Source of the DNA: DATKKG01 sp035543015
Lineage (GTDB): Archaea; Thermoproteota; Nitrososphaeria; Conexivisphaerales; DTJL01
Reading direction: 5' to 3'
DNA length: 9,825 nucleotides
Assembly: GCA_035543015.1 (NCBI GenBank)
Contig: DATKKG010000079.1
Span: 1 to 9,825 of the forward strand
A program made the translations under genes and the position numbers. Below the pieces are notes generated by a model. The model saw only the letters and a list, made by a program, of their open reading frames with translations. It ran no database searches and was not told where the DNA came from. Shown piece by piece: positions 1 to 7,395 of the stretch. Every line of letters starts with the position of its first letter. Position 1 is the first letter of the stretch.

Positions 1-16
1 TGACCCTCCTGCCAAG

Positions 17-25
17 GTTTTAAAC
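17..25 (+). promoter_or_regulatory. TATA-like box of the nop5-flpA operon
   Basis: The A/T-rich element GTTTTAAAC stands in GC-rich surroundings. Its centre is about 33 nt before the nop5 ATG at 54, so transcription should begin near 45-48 with a leader of only a few bases. No Shine-Dalgarno sequence precedes the ATG, which agrees with near-leaderless initiation. A BRE-like purine stretch (CCAAG) lies just upstream. The same ten bases, GGTTTTAAAC, recur at 4381-4390 between asnS and the ThiI-like gene. Confidence 0.55.
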
Positions 26-27
26 GG

Positions 28-44
28 GCATGGGGCTACCATGC
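28..44. repeat. Short dyad between TATA box and nop5 start
   Basis: GCATGG and CCATGC form a perfect 6-bp inverted repeat around the 5-base spacer GGCTA. It lies immediately downstream of the TATA-like box and just before the predicted transcription start. That is a typical archaeal repressor-operator position, but the arms are short and could arise by chance. No regulator is identifiable in the window. Confidence 0.3.
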
Positions 45-53
45 TGGGGCTAG

Positions 54-1319
54 ATGGAATTGAAGGCTAGGCTCTTCCTCTGCGAAGCCGGGCTGGCTCT
101 CCTTGACGAAAAGGGCGAGCCCATTGCGGCGGCGCGTTTCCAGGACGACCTCTACGGCAAGTTCAAGTCGCTGAGCGTCGGCCTTTCCGTCGACGAGTTC
201 AACACGATCTTGGAGTCCGCGAAGTCGAAGGGAGTGGACGAGCTGGTGGTCCCCTACCCGGAGCTGGGGCCCCTGGCCGAGGAGAAGGGGATGAAGGTCA
301 CGCTCAAGCCCGAGGACCGGGAGAACCTCGAATCCGTCAAGGATATGATCATGGTGAAGGCTGGGCTCGCGTACAGCGCCGAGGAGGTCCTGGAGATAAT
401 CAGGGAGTTCGCTGTCCGGGACAGCGAAGAGAAGATCCGGGAGGCGGCCGCCCACCCCGACCTGCAGATCGTCCAGTCCATCAACAGCGTGGACGAGCTG
501 GACAAGATCTCCAACCTGGAGGCCATGAGGGTGAGGGAGTGGTACGGGCTGCACTTCCCCGAGCTGGACGCCCTGGTGCAGGACCCCATGGCGTACTGCC
601 GCGTTGTCTCGGACGTGGGGCTTCGGTCCAACTACACCGCCGAGAAGCTCCAGCCGACCGGCTTCAGCGAGGCGAAGATCGCCGCGATAGTCGAGGCGGC
701 GTCGAAGTCGAAGGGCGGAGACCTGAGGCCGGAGGACCTGGACGCTCTCCTGCTCCTGGCGTCTGAGGCAGTCTCCACCGGGAAGCTGAGAGACAAGATG
801 CTCAGGCACGTCGAGAGGAACATGGGGAGGCTGTGCCCCAACCTGACGGCCATGGCGGGAGCCGGCATAGGAGCCAGGCTCATCGCGAAGGCCGGGAGCC
901 TCAAGCGCCTCAGCGACATGCCCGCCTCCACCGTGCAGGTCCTCGGCGCGGAGAAGGCACTCTTCAGGGCGCTCAAGACCGGCGGCAGGCCCCCCAAGCA
1001 CGGCATCATCTTCCAGCACCCCGCCATCCACGCCGCGCCGCTGTGGCAGAGGGGGAAGATCGCGAGGCTCCTCGGGGCGAAGCTGGTGCTGGCCGCCAGG
1101 GTGGACTACTACACCGGGAAGCTCAACCAGCAGCTGGTGGACAAGATGAACGCCAAGCTGGAGGAGATCAAGAAGAAGTACCCCGAGCCCAAGCCGGGGC
1201 AGCCGAGGAAGGAGCCGGAGCAGAGTCGCAGGGAGTTCAGGGGCAGGAGGGACTTCCGCGGCCGCGGCGGCTACGGCGGCAGAGGAAGAGATGACTATAG
1301 AGCCGGACGCAGACGCTGA
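54..1319 (+). CDS. nop5: aNop5 (Nop56/58-like), C/D box sRNP scaffold protein
   Basis: This is the core scaffold of archaeal box C/D sRNPs. It bridges L7Ae bound to the guide RNA and the methyltransferase FlpA during 2'-O-methylation of rRNA and tRNA. The 421-residue protein has an N-terminal FlpA-binding domain (about 1-115), a helical coiled-coil segment (about 120-250) and the NOP domain (about 255-370). The NOP domain carries PNLTAMAGAGIGARLI (262-277), GAEKALFRALKTG (298-310) and PKHGIIFQHP (314-323), which are strong family signatures. The ATG at 54 fits the TATA spacing and the family N-terminus. The last 45 or so residues (376-421) form a Lys/Pro then Arg/Gly-rich tail (FRGRGGYGGRGRDDYRAGRR), a GAR-like end where many homologues end in lysine/glutamate repeats. 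The tail's coding sequence overlaps the start of flpA by 29 bp, so the two genes are almost certainly co-transcribed and translationally coupled. Confidence 0.95.
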   Translation: MELKARLFLCEAGLALLDEKGEPIAAARFQDDLYGKFKSLSVGLSVDEFNTILESAKSKGVDELVVPYPELGPLAEEKGMKVTLKPEDRENLESVKDMIMVKAGLAYSAEEVLEIIREFAVRDSEEKIREAAAHPDLQIVQSINSVDELDKISNLEAMRVREWYGLHFPELDALVQDPMAYCRVVSDVGLRSNYTAEKLQPTGFSEAKIAAIVEAASKSKGGDLRPEDLDALLLLASEAVSTGKLRDKMLRHVERNMGRLCPNLTAMAGAGIGARLIAKAGSLKRLSDMPASTVQVLGAEKALFRALKTGGRPPKHGIIFQHPAIHAAPLWQRGKIARLLGAKLVLAARVDYYTGKLNQQLVDKMNAKLEEIKKKYPEPKPGQPRKEPEQSRREFRGRRDFRGRGGYGGRGRDDYRAGRRR

Positions 1320-1974
1320 CGGCCTCTTCTGGGCGCAGCTCAGGGACAAGCGCTGGCCGGCGACGCTCAGCCTGGCGCCGGGGAAGTCGGTCTACGGCGA
1401 GCTGATGATCAAGAGCGACGGGAAGGAGTACAGGGTCTGGGACCCGTTCCGGAGCAAGCTCTCGGCGGCCCTGATCAAGGGTCTGAGGCCCATGCCCATA
1501 AGGAGGGGATCGCGCGTCCTGTACCTGGGAGCCTCGACCGGGACCACGGTGAGCCATGTCTCCGACATCGTTGGCGCCACGGGCCTCGTCTTCGCCGTGG
1601 AGCTGGCCCACAGGGTCGCCCGGGAGCTCCTTGAGAACGTCGTGAAGCACAGGAAGAACGTGGTGCCGATCATAGAGGACGCGAGGAACGCCGATTCGTA
1701 CAAGGTGGTCTTCGGTGGCGTGGACGTCGTCTACTGCGACATCGCCCAGCCCGACCAGACCGCCATAGCCCTGGCGAACTGCAGGAGGTACCTGCGGAAG
1801 GGCCACCTCGTCCTGGTCGTCAAGGCGAGGAGCATCGACTCCACCAGGGAGCCCTCGGACATCGTGAGGGAGGAGGCGGAGAAGGTGAGGGGGGCAGGTC
1901 TTGAGGTCCTGCAGACCATGGAGTTGGAGCCCTTCGACAAGGACCACGGGCTGATGTTGGCTTCTAAGCGGTGA
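1291..1974 (+). CDS. flpA: FlpA, archaeal fibrillarin-like 2'-O-methyltransferase
   Basis: This is the catalytic subunit of the C/D box sRNP. It transfers methyl from S-adenosylmethionine to the ribose 2'-hydroxyl of RNA sites chosen by the guide RNA. The protein has 227 residues, the usual archaeal length without the eukaryotic GAR domain. It shows the fibrillarin N-terminal segment (DPFRSKLSAAL, about 51-61), the SAM-binding loop GASTGTT (80-86), and the likely catalytic set Asp150 (YCDIAQPDQ), Lys178 (VVKAR) and His219 (DKDHGLML). The ATG at 1291 lies inside the 3' end of nop5 in another frame. The purine-rich AGAGGAAGAG directly before it is too close to be an ordinary ribosome binding site, so coupling to nop5 translation is likely. 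The 3' end overlaps the convergent radA by 11 bp. Confidence 0.95.
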   Translation: MTIEPDADADGLFWAQLRDKRWPATLSLAPGKSVYGELMIKSDGKEYRVWDPFRSKLSAALIKGLRPMPIRRGSRVLYLGASTGTTVSHVSDIVGATGLVFAVELAHRVARELLENVVKHRKNVVPIIEDARNADSYKVVFGGVDVVYCDIAQPDQTAIALANCRRYLRKGHLVLVVKARSIDSTREPSDIVREEAEKVRGAGLEVLQTMELEPFDKDHGLMLASKR

Positions 1975-2983
1975 TGTCGGCCTTCTTCTCCGAGGCCTTC
2001 CTCTTGGGGACGTCCTCGGACGGGTCGTCCACGCCCTTCTCGTTTATCACGAACACCACTTCCCTCTCCGGATGGTACGGCGAGTCCACCATCCTGGCCA
2101 CGCGGCTCTTGGACGCCTTGCGGAGGTAGATCCGGTAGGTGGACGTGTGGGCCACTACATGGCCCCCGACGGCCCTCGTCGGGTCGCCGAAGAAGAAGTC
2201 GGGGGCGGCCTGCACCTGGTTCGTGACCACGACGGCGATGCCGTAGATTTCGGCCAGGCGGAGGATCGTATGCATGAACTTGTTGAGCCTCTGCTGCCTC
2301 TCCGCCAGGGTGCCCCTTCCCAAGTACTCGGCCCTGAAGTGGGCGACGGCGGAGTCGATCACCACCAGCTTGACCTTCGACTTCTCTATGAGGGAGCCCA
2401 GCTCCCTGACGATGAGCTCCTGGTGGGCGCTGTTGTAGGCCTTGGCCACTATTATCCTGTCCAGCACGGAGGCGGAGTCGAAGCCCCTGGACTCCGCGAT
2501 CTCCGCGATGCGCTCGGGCCTGAAGGTCCCTTCGGTGTCGACGTAGATGGCGCCTCCGTCGAGGCCGCCGCTCTCCCTCGGCTGCTGCACCATCACGGCG
2601 AGCGTGTGGCATATCTGCGACTTCCCAGAGCCGTACTCGCCGTAGAACTCGGTGACGGCACCCGTCTCTATCCCTCCTGCGAGGAGCTCGTCGAGGTTCT
2701 TCGAGCCGGTGCCTATCCGTTCGATGTTCTTCCTGCGGGTGTACAGCTCCTTGGCGGAGATGAAGTCCTTCTCCAGGAGGTTGAGCTCGATGAGCCTGGC
2801 CCTGGACTTGTTGATGAGCTCGGCGGCCTTGGCCGTGTCGCCGTTGAGGCAGTCCGCGACGTCGCCGACCCCGCGGGCGGCCAAGTCCATGAGGCTGTAG
2901 ATCCCCGCCTCGTGAAGCTTCTGCTTTGTGACGGGGCCGACTCCTTCTAGGGTGTCGAGCTCCAGGTCCTCTCCAACAGCCAT
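1964..2983 (-). CDS. radA: RadA, archaeal RecA/Rad51-family recombinase
   Basis: This ATP-dependent recombinase forms filaments on single-stranded DNA and carries out homologous pairing and strand exchange. The 339 residues contain an N-terminal helix-hairpin-helix DNA-binding region (VGPVTKQKLHEAGI, about 15-28), an FxxA-type polymerisation motif (FISA, 74-77), Walker A GEYGSGKS (115-122), Walker B LVVID (206-210) and the DNA-binding L2 region (about 255-275, NQVQAAPDFFFGDPTR). There is no intein and no frame disruption. The C-terminus ends in a Lys/Glu-rich tail. The ATG at 2983 is preceded by a TATA-like TTAATAAC element about 34 nt upstream on this strand, giving a leader of only a few bases. 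asnS lies 49 bp upstream on the same strand, but the promoter suggests radA can be transcribed alone. Confidence 0.97.
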   Translation of the reverse strand: MAVGEDLELDTLEGVGPVTKQKLHEAGIYSLMDLAARGVGDVADCLNGDTAKAAELINKSRARLIELNLLEKDFISAKELYTRRKNIERIGTGSKNLDELLAGGIETGAVTEFYGEYGSGKSQICHTLAVMVQQPRESGGLDGGAIYVDTEGTFRPERIAEIAESRGFDSASVLDRIIVAKAYNSAHQELIVRELGSLIEKSKVKLVVIDSAVAHFRAEYLGRGTLAERQQRLNKFMHTILRLAEIYGIAVVVTNQVQAAPDFFFGDPTRAVGGHVVAHTSTYRIYLRKASKSRVARMVDSPYHPEREVVFVINEKGVDDPSEDVPKRKASEKKADITA

Positions 2984-3012
2984 GCTAATTCCGAACCACT
3001 TAGCGGCGTGGC

Positions 3013-3021
3013 GTTATTAAG
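3013..3021 (-). promoter_or_regulatory. TATA-like box of radA
   Basis: Read on the minus strand, CTTAATAAC is centred about 34 nt upstream of the radA ATG. It lies in the 49-bp gap after asnS. Its spacing predicts a start point near 2990 and a leader under 10 nt. Confidence 0.5.
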
Positions 3022-3032
3022 GCTATAGGCTC

Positions 3033-4346
3033 TCAAGGGAAGAGGCGGTTCATGGTCCTGGGGAAGATGGAGGTGGACCTGATGTGCTTCAGGCCGAGCA
3101 TCCATCTCATGACCCTCTCCACGCCCATGCCGAAGCCAGAATGGGGCGGGAGGCCGTACTTCCGCAGTTCGAGGTACCAGGTCATGGAGGCCGGGTCTAT
3201 GCCGAAGTCCTGCACCTTCCGGTACAGGACGTCGTATTCGTGTATCCTCTGGCCGCCGGTGGCGATCTCCCCGTACCCCCCGGGGGCGAGGAGGTCGGCG
3301 CTCATGGTGGCCTCGGGCCTCTTGGGGTCGCTGACGTGGTAGAAGCTCCTGGCCTTGACGGGGTAGCCGGTGACGAAGACGGGCTGTTCGAACTCGAGGG
3401 AGATGAGACGCTCCGCCTCCGTCCCCAGGTCCTCCCCCCACTCCATGGAGACCCCCTTCTTGGCGGCGATCGAGAGGGCTTCGTCGTAGGTGATCTTCGG
3501 GAAGGGCGAATCGGGGACCTTGACGGTCTTCCCGAGGGTCGCCAGCTCCGGGCCGCAGCCCTCCTTGACGCCGGTGGCGATGGCCCTGACGAGCTCCTCC
3601 TCGACCTTCATAAGCTCAGGGAGCCCGGCGAAGGCGATCTCCGCCTCTATCATCCAGAACTCCGTAAGGTGCCTGCTGGTCTTGGACTTCTCGGCCCTGA
3701 AAGCGGGCTGGAGGATGAAGACCTTTTCGAAGGCGCAGATGGCGGCCTCCTCGTAGAGCTGTGCGCTCTGGCTGAGGTAGGCGGTCTCGCCGAAGTACTT
3801 GACGGGGAAGAGCGTTGATCCACCCTCGACGGCGGCCTTCACCAAGATCGGCGGTTGTATGAGCGAGTACCCTCGCTGGAAGAAGTACTGCATTGTGAGG
3901 TCCACCACCTTGGACCTGATCCTGAGGACGGCGGAGGTCTTGGGGCCCCTGATGGCCAGGTGCCTCATGTCGTAGAGGGCCGTGGGTGACCTGATGGCGC
4001 TTCGGGTTATGGGCCACTGGGCGCTGGGGCTGATGACCCTGAAGTCCCTAATGGAGACCTCCTTGCCTCCCGGCGCCCTGGGGTCGTCCTTCACCACTCC
4101 CTTGGCGTATACGGCTGACTCCACTGTGGCGTCATGGGCCTCCTTCCACGCTTCTTCGGGGGCGGAGCCCTTCCTGGCCGCCAGCTGGATGTAGCCGCTT
4201 CCGTCCCTGAGCCTGATGAAGACGAGACCGCCGACCTGGTTGCTGACGCTTACCCAGCCCAGTAGCTCGACGACGGTCCCGGCCGGAGCCTTGAGGGCCT
4301 CGGCGGCCGTGTGGCTCCTTGAATACGAGGCTTCCTTCGTTCTCAA
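3033..4346 (-). CDS. asnS: Asparaginyl-tRNA synthetase
   Basis: This class IIb aminoacyl-tRNA synthetase charges tRNA-Asn with asparagine. The 437 residues have an N-terminal OB-fold anticodon-binding domain (about 25-108) and a catalytic core. Motif 2 is FRAEKSKTSRHLTEFW (217-232) and motif 3 is GFGMGVERVMRWMLG (404-418), with YLSQSAQLYEE (190-200) in the active site. SQSAQLY and TEFWMIEAE are typical of AsnRS, whereas AspRS usually has SPQLYKQ and LDVEM, so I call AsnRS rather than AspRS. A dedicated AsnRS suggests the cell can charge tRNA-Asn directly instead of depending only on transamidation. The start is TTG at 4346; no ATG or GTG occurs near the N-terminus in this frame before the OB fold. 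A divergent TATA-like element lies 15-45 bp upstream, shared with the ThiI-like gene. Confidence 0.93.
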   Translation of the reverse strand: MRTKEASYSRSHTAAEALKAPAGTVVELLGWVSVSNQVGGLVFIRLRDGSGYIQLAARKGSAPEEAWKEAHDATVESAVYAKGVVKDDPRAPGGKEVSIRDFRVISPSAQWPITRSAIRSPTALYDMRHLAIRGPKTSAVLRIRSKVVDLTMQYFFQRGYSLIQPPILVKAAVEGGSTLFPVKYFGETAYLSQSAQLYEEAAICAFEKVFILQPAFRAEKSKTSRHLTEFWMIEAEIAFAGLPELMKVEEELVRAIATGVKEGCGPELATLGKTVKVPDSPFPKITYDEALSIAAKKGVSMEWGEDLGTEAERLISLEFEQPVFVTGYPVKARSFYHVSDPKRPEATMSADLLAPGGYGEIATGGQRIHEYDVLYRKVQDFGIDPASMTWYLELRKYGLPPHSGFGMGVERVMRWMLGLKHIRSTSIFPRTMNRLFP

Positions 4347-4360
4347 CCACCGAACTAGAA

Positions 4361-4390
4361 CATAACTTAATCTACGGGATGGTTTTAAAC
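4361..4390. promoter_or_regulatory. Divergent promoter region, asnS (-) and ThiI-like (+)
   Basis: The 45-bp gap between the two TTG start codons holds two A/T-rich elements. ATAACTTAAT (4362-4371) reads as ATTAAGTTAT on the minus strand. GGTTTTAAAC (4381-4390) is nearly palindromic and identical to the nop5 promoter core. On the minus strand either could serve asnS with a leader of about 15 nt or none. On the plus strand the 4362-4371 element would place transcription near the TTG at 4392, while the 4381-4390 element would place it downstream of that TTG and favour a later start. Which box serves which gene is not decided by sequence. Confidence 0.45.
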
Positions 4391-4391
4391 C

Positions 4392-5645
4392 TTGCAGATT
4401 CCTGCGTTGCCGAATCGGGATTTCAAAGGCTTCGCAGCCCTGCTGGTGCCCACCCGCACGGGCGACCCGGCGAGGGACCGGGCGTCGCTGAAGCTGCTGT
4501 CAGGGCAGACAAAGGACAGGCTCTCCGCCATGGGCATCGCTGGAAGGGTTCGGACCTCCGAGGGAGCCGTCAGGGTCGACGGGGACGACGCCGTGTTCGC
4601 GGCTGAGGTCGCATCCAAGTTCTGCGGGCTCTCTTCTGTGGAAGTGGTGAAGGTGGCGGGCGGAACCCTCGAGGAGGCCGCGGACGCCACAGTCGAGGCG
4701 GGGAGGGCGACCGTGTACCCCGGAGAGAAGTTCAAAGTGGAGGTCGAATGCGACGAGGGGACGGGGCTCAGCCCCACGGACGTCGAATATTCGGCCGTCG
4801 GGAGGCTGGCGGACGCGCTGGCGGAGAGGGGGAGCAGGCTGTCCGACAGGAGTCCCGACAGGATCGTGCGGGCCAGGGTCACCCGCTCAGGCTCCTACGT
4901 GAGCTACCTACACTACTATGGCCAAGGAGGGCTGCCGGTGGGCCTCAACGGCAGGGCGGTCGTCCTTCATTCGGGAGGGGTGGCAAGCTTTCACGCGGCT
5001 CTGGAGACGATGAAGGCCGGGTTGGAGGTCACCCTGCTCTACCTTTACACCAAGAAGACACCTCCGGCTCACTTGAGGCGCGCCGTGGCCGCCGCGACTC
5101 TGCTGAGGGAACATCAACCTACGCCAAAGATGGAGCTGGTTGCGGCCGACTTCGGAGGGCCCCTGCGAGCCATCGGAGGGAGTTTCACGGAGGTGTCTCG
5201 CCTGTTCGCGGCCCACAGGGCAATGGCGTCGGGCGCCGGCTGGCTGGCCAGGAAGGAAGGGGCGGCGTGGATGGCATGCGGGCTCACAGTCGACTCCGGC
5301 GTCGAGAACTTGTCGGCCTATTCGGCGGAGGTGGCAGCCGGCGGGATGACGGCCATGTTCCCCGTGGCCTCGAAGTCGTCCGAGGCGCTCTGGGGTTCCA
5401 TCGGAGACGGGAGGCTGAAGGCCAGGATGCCAAGGCTCCGCTGGAGGCTGCTCCCCCATTCCGGCGCACCTCGCGTCGCCGATGCCAGGGGCTTCGCCAG
5501 GGAATGGGCGGAATCCGGGATCTCTCGGGCCGTGGACCGTTCGATGGAGGGGGCCTTCAGTGTGGACCTCGGGAGAGGGTTCATCGACTACTTCGGCTGC
5601 ATGGACTCGTTCTCGTCCCAGCTCAGGCGTCGAGGTACTCCCTGA
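4392..5645 (+). CDS. ThiI-like THUMP/PP-loop protein with degenerate active site
   Basis: The 417-residue protein follows the ThiI plan: an N-terminal ferredoxin-like/THUMP RNA-binding region (about 10-172), then GQGGLPVG (177-184) and a PP-loop ATPase domain (about 188-330). ThiI adenylates tRNA U8 and transfers sulfur to make 4-thiouridine, and in some organisms also supports thiazole synthesis. Here the PP-loop reads SGGVAS (194-199), with Ala in place of the conserved Asp of SGGxDS. The downstream Lys/Arg motif aligns with AAHRAM (273-278), placing His275 where the catalytic Lys is expected. The C(x)nC disulfide pair and the rhodanese domain of E. coli ThiI are absent. The fold is well supported, but the standard chemistry is doubtful; tRNA binding or a different reaction is possible. 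The start is TTG at 4392; TTG at 4407 is an alternative. The 3' end overlaps the convergent glycosyltransferase by 23 bp. Confidence 0.82.
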   Translation: MQIPALPNRDFKGFAALLVPTRTGDPARDRASLKLLSGQTKDRLSAMGIAGRVRTSEGAVRVDGDDAVFAAEVASKFCGLSSVEVVKVAGGTLEEAADATVEAGRATVYPGEKFKVEVECDEGTGLSPTDVEYSAVGRLADALAERGSRLSDRSPDRIVRARVTRSGSYVSYLHYYGQGGLPVGLNGRAVVLHSGGVASFHAALETMKAGLEVTLLYLYTKKTPPAHLRRAVAAATLLREHQPTPKMELVAADFGGPLRAIGGSFTEVSRLFAAHRAMASGAGWLARKEGAAWMACGLTVDSGVENLSAYSAEVAAGGMTAMFPVASKSSEALWGSIGDGRLKARMPRLRWRLLPHSGAPRVADARGFAREWAESGISRAVDRSMEGAFSVDLGRGFIDYFGCMDSFSSQLRRRGTP

Positions 5646-6792
5646 TCACATCGGTGGTGTTCTTCAGGCCGTCGAATGCCTCGGCCACCCTTCGGATCCG
5701 GGCTGCCTCGCTTCTGTAGGAGTCGTCCTCGAGCATCTCGTTGATGGCATCGGCCATCACACGGGGGGTCACTGTGAGAGGGTTGAGGGCCCTGGCGAAG
5801 CCGAGCTTGCTCGCCTTCATGACGTTGCCCCACTGCTCCCCGTGGTATGGGATGGGGACGAGCAGGCCAGGGGTCCCGCGCATCATCACCTCGGCGACGG
5901 TGGTGTGGCCCCCCCTCGCGATGACCAGGTCGCTGGCGGCCATGAGCTCGTCCTTGATGGGGCACCATTCGAAGAAGGTGAAACCGTCGAGGATCTGGGG
6001 GCGAGGGTCGCCGCCGGGGTCGCCGAAGGAGACGACCAGGCTGACGTCGAAGTCCAAGAGAGGGGCGACCTTCCTGATCAGGTGGAGGAGGCCCATCCGG
6101 CTGCTCAGGGGGCCACTTATCTGGGCGAAGACGAGCTTGCGACCTCGGGCATAGGTGGCCCGGACGGAGGACCTCGCCTCGTCGGAGACCTCCTTCTTGC
6201 GCATCATGAAGCCCACGTACTTCATCTTGCCGGCGGCCACCTTGACGTTCCACAGTTGCTGCTCCGAAAGGGTGTACGGCGGCGGGAGGTCGGGGGCGAG
6301 GATGGAGTCGCTCCTGTCCCAGGCCAGCGCCAGCAGCTCCGCCGACAGCTTTTCTATGGGCCATCTGAGGCCGCCGGCGACGGGCGGGAGCGAGATGCGG
6401 AGCTGGTTGATTATCAGGACGCTCGGCCTGCCGGAGAGCCAGGCCGCCAGGACCGACGAGAGCCTGGAATCGGAGACGACTAGCTTGGGGTCCATCTTGA
6501 GCATGATGTCGCGCTCCAGGACAGTCTGGCGCGCGAAGTTGACGTATGCGTACGGGAACCTTCGGAGAGTCTTCTTGAAGGCCATCCTGCCGGCCTCGCC
6601 CCATTCGACGTCCACAGCCGGGACTTCGGTGGATGGCAGGCCGGACTTGCGCAGGTATTCCAACCCCTCGCCCCAGCAGGTGAAGTAGCTCTCAGCGTCC
6701 CCTCCCAGGGATTCGGCGACGAGGGAGGCCCTGGCGACGTGGCCGAGGCCCGAGCCGTAGACCCCGAAGTGAACCCGCTCAGGTCCCGTCAA
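5623..6792 (-). CDS. MurG/GT28-like glycosyltransferase (GT-B fold)
   Basis: The 389-residue protein is a GT-B-fold glycosyltransferase resembling MurG and related UDP-sugar transferases. The N-terminal Rossmann half opens with the glycine-rich loop GSGLGHVAR (13-21). The C-terminal nucleotide-sugar-binding half has SDLVIARGGHTTVAEVMMRG (287-306), GLLVPIP (309-315) and HGEQWGN (317-323), the usual donor-site signature. No signal peptide or obvious membrane helix is seen, so it probably acts in the cytoplasm or at the inner membrane face. Archaea lack murein, so a role in lipid, S-layer or dolichol-linked glycan assembly is more likely; the substrate cannot be read from sequence. The start is TTG at 6792, overlapping the end of the AMMECR1 gene by 14 bp. 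It appears to be the last gene of the minus-strand operon. Confidence 0.8.
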   Translation of the reverse strand: MTGPERVHFGVYGSGLGHVARASLVAESLGGDAESYFTCWGEGLEYLRKSGLPSTEVPAVDVEWGEAGRMAFKKTLRRFPYAYVNFARQTVLERDIMLKMDPKLVVSDSRLSSVLAAWLSGRPSVLIINQLRISLPPVAGGLRWPIEKLSAELLALAWDRSDSILAPDLPPPYTLSEQQLWNVKVAAGKMKYVGFMMRKKEVSDEARSSVRATYARGRKLVFAQISGPLSSRMGLLHLIRKVAPLLDFDVSLVVSFGDPGGDPRPQILDGFTFFEWCPIKDELMAASDLVIARGGHTTVAEVMMRGTPGLLVPIPYHGEQWGNVMKASKLGFARALNPLTVTPRVMADAINEMLEDDSYRSEAARIRRVAEAFDGLKNTTDVIREYLDA

Positions 6793-7357
6793 TGGAGCTC
6801 TTCCTTATCTCGCCGCCTGGGGCGACCTCATGGAAAATGATAGCCTGAAAGGTGGAGAGCCTGATCCTGCCCGACAGCCACAGGTCCGGCGTGGCTCCCG
6901 CCTTCATGCAGGCGTAGGAGAGGTAGGTGTCGATGTCCCATTTCTCCTCCACCGGGACCTGCGGCAGAAGGAGGCCCGAGCCTCCTGACCAGCTGACGAT
7001 GACGCCGTCTCGTCCTATCACGACCTTCTGTCGGTACTCCCTGGGCGAGTCCACGGCGACGGCCACGGGCTCGGTCAGTATGCTGACTTCGAATGTGAGG
7101 GACGGAAGCTCCTCCGCGGACACCGGGTCGAACCTCGGGTCCGAGACCGCGGCGTCCACCGCCGAATCCCTTACGGCTTCGTCCAACGGCTCGATGGGGT
7201 AGGGTCTGCCGATGCAGCCCCTGAGGTCGCCCTCGGGGTAGGTACGGATGGTGACGAAAGCCCCCCTCTTCTCTCGGAACCTCTCAGACCAGCCGGCGCC
7301 GGGCTCGCGGCCGGGGACCTTGAGGAGAGATTCGACGGCATGCCTGGCCGACACCAC
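6779..7357 (-). CDS. AMMECR1-domain protein (AmmeMemoRadiSam system protein A family)
   Basis: AMMECR1 proteins are conserved in archaea, some bacteria and eukaryotes. Their biochemical role is unsettled; a link to radical-SAM and MEMO-like partners is known from gene neighbourhoods. The signature LRGCIG is at residues 45-50 counted from the GTG at 7357, and the second conserved block SGLLLPQVPVEEKWD is at 127-141. The first canonical start in this frame is GTG at 7357, but the reading frame stays open upstream to 7421. It encodes YTLEEGAYLVV, which matches the family's conserved first helix. Coding therefore probably begins at CTG 7399, in a CTGA overlap with the stop of the upstream gene, with a GGGAGGCGAT Shine-Dalgarno-like sequence at 7415-7406. 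The GTG also has a GGAGG about 11 nt upstream, so the shorter form remains possible. No MEMO or radical-SAM partner is in this window. Confidence 0.9.
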   Translation of the reverse strand: MVSARHAVESLLKVPGREPGAGWSERFREKRGAFVTIRTYPEGDLRGCIGRPYPIEPLDEAVRDSAVDAAVSDPRFDPVSAEELPSLTFEVSILTEPVAVAVDSPREYRQKVVIGRDGVIVSWSGGSGLLLPQVPVEEKWDIDTYLSYACMKAGATPDLWLSGRIRLSTFQAIIFHEVAPGGEIRKSSIDGT

Positions 7358-7395
7358 GAGGTAGGCCCCCTCCTCCAGCGTGTAGTCCTCCCGCC

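Noticed and set aside
36..1349. 437-codon open frame antisense to nop5
   Set aside because: It is a GC-rich shadow: leucine/valine/arginine-rich with no recognisable domain, while the plus strand encodes an unmistakable Nop5.
1731..2612. Long frame overlapping radA in another register
   Set aside because: Its product is Arg/Gly/His-rich and low in complexity, and the radA frame carries all RecA-family motifs.
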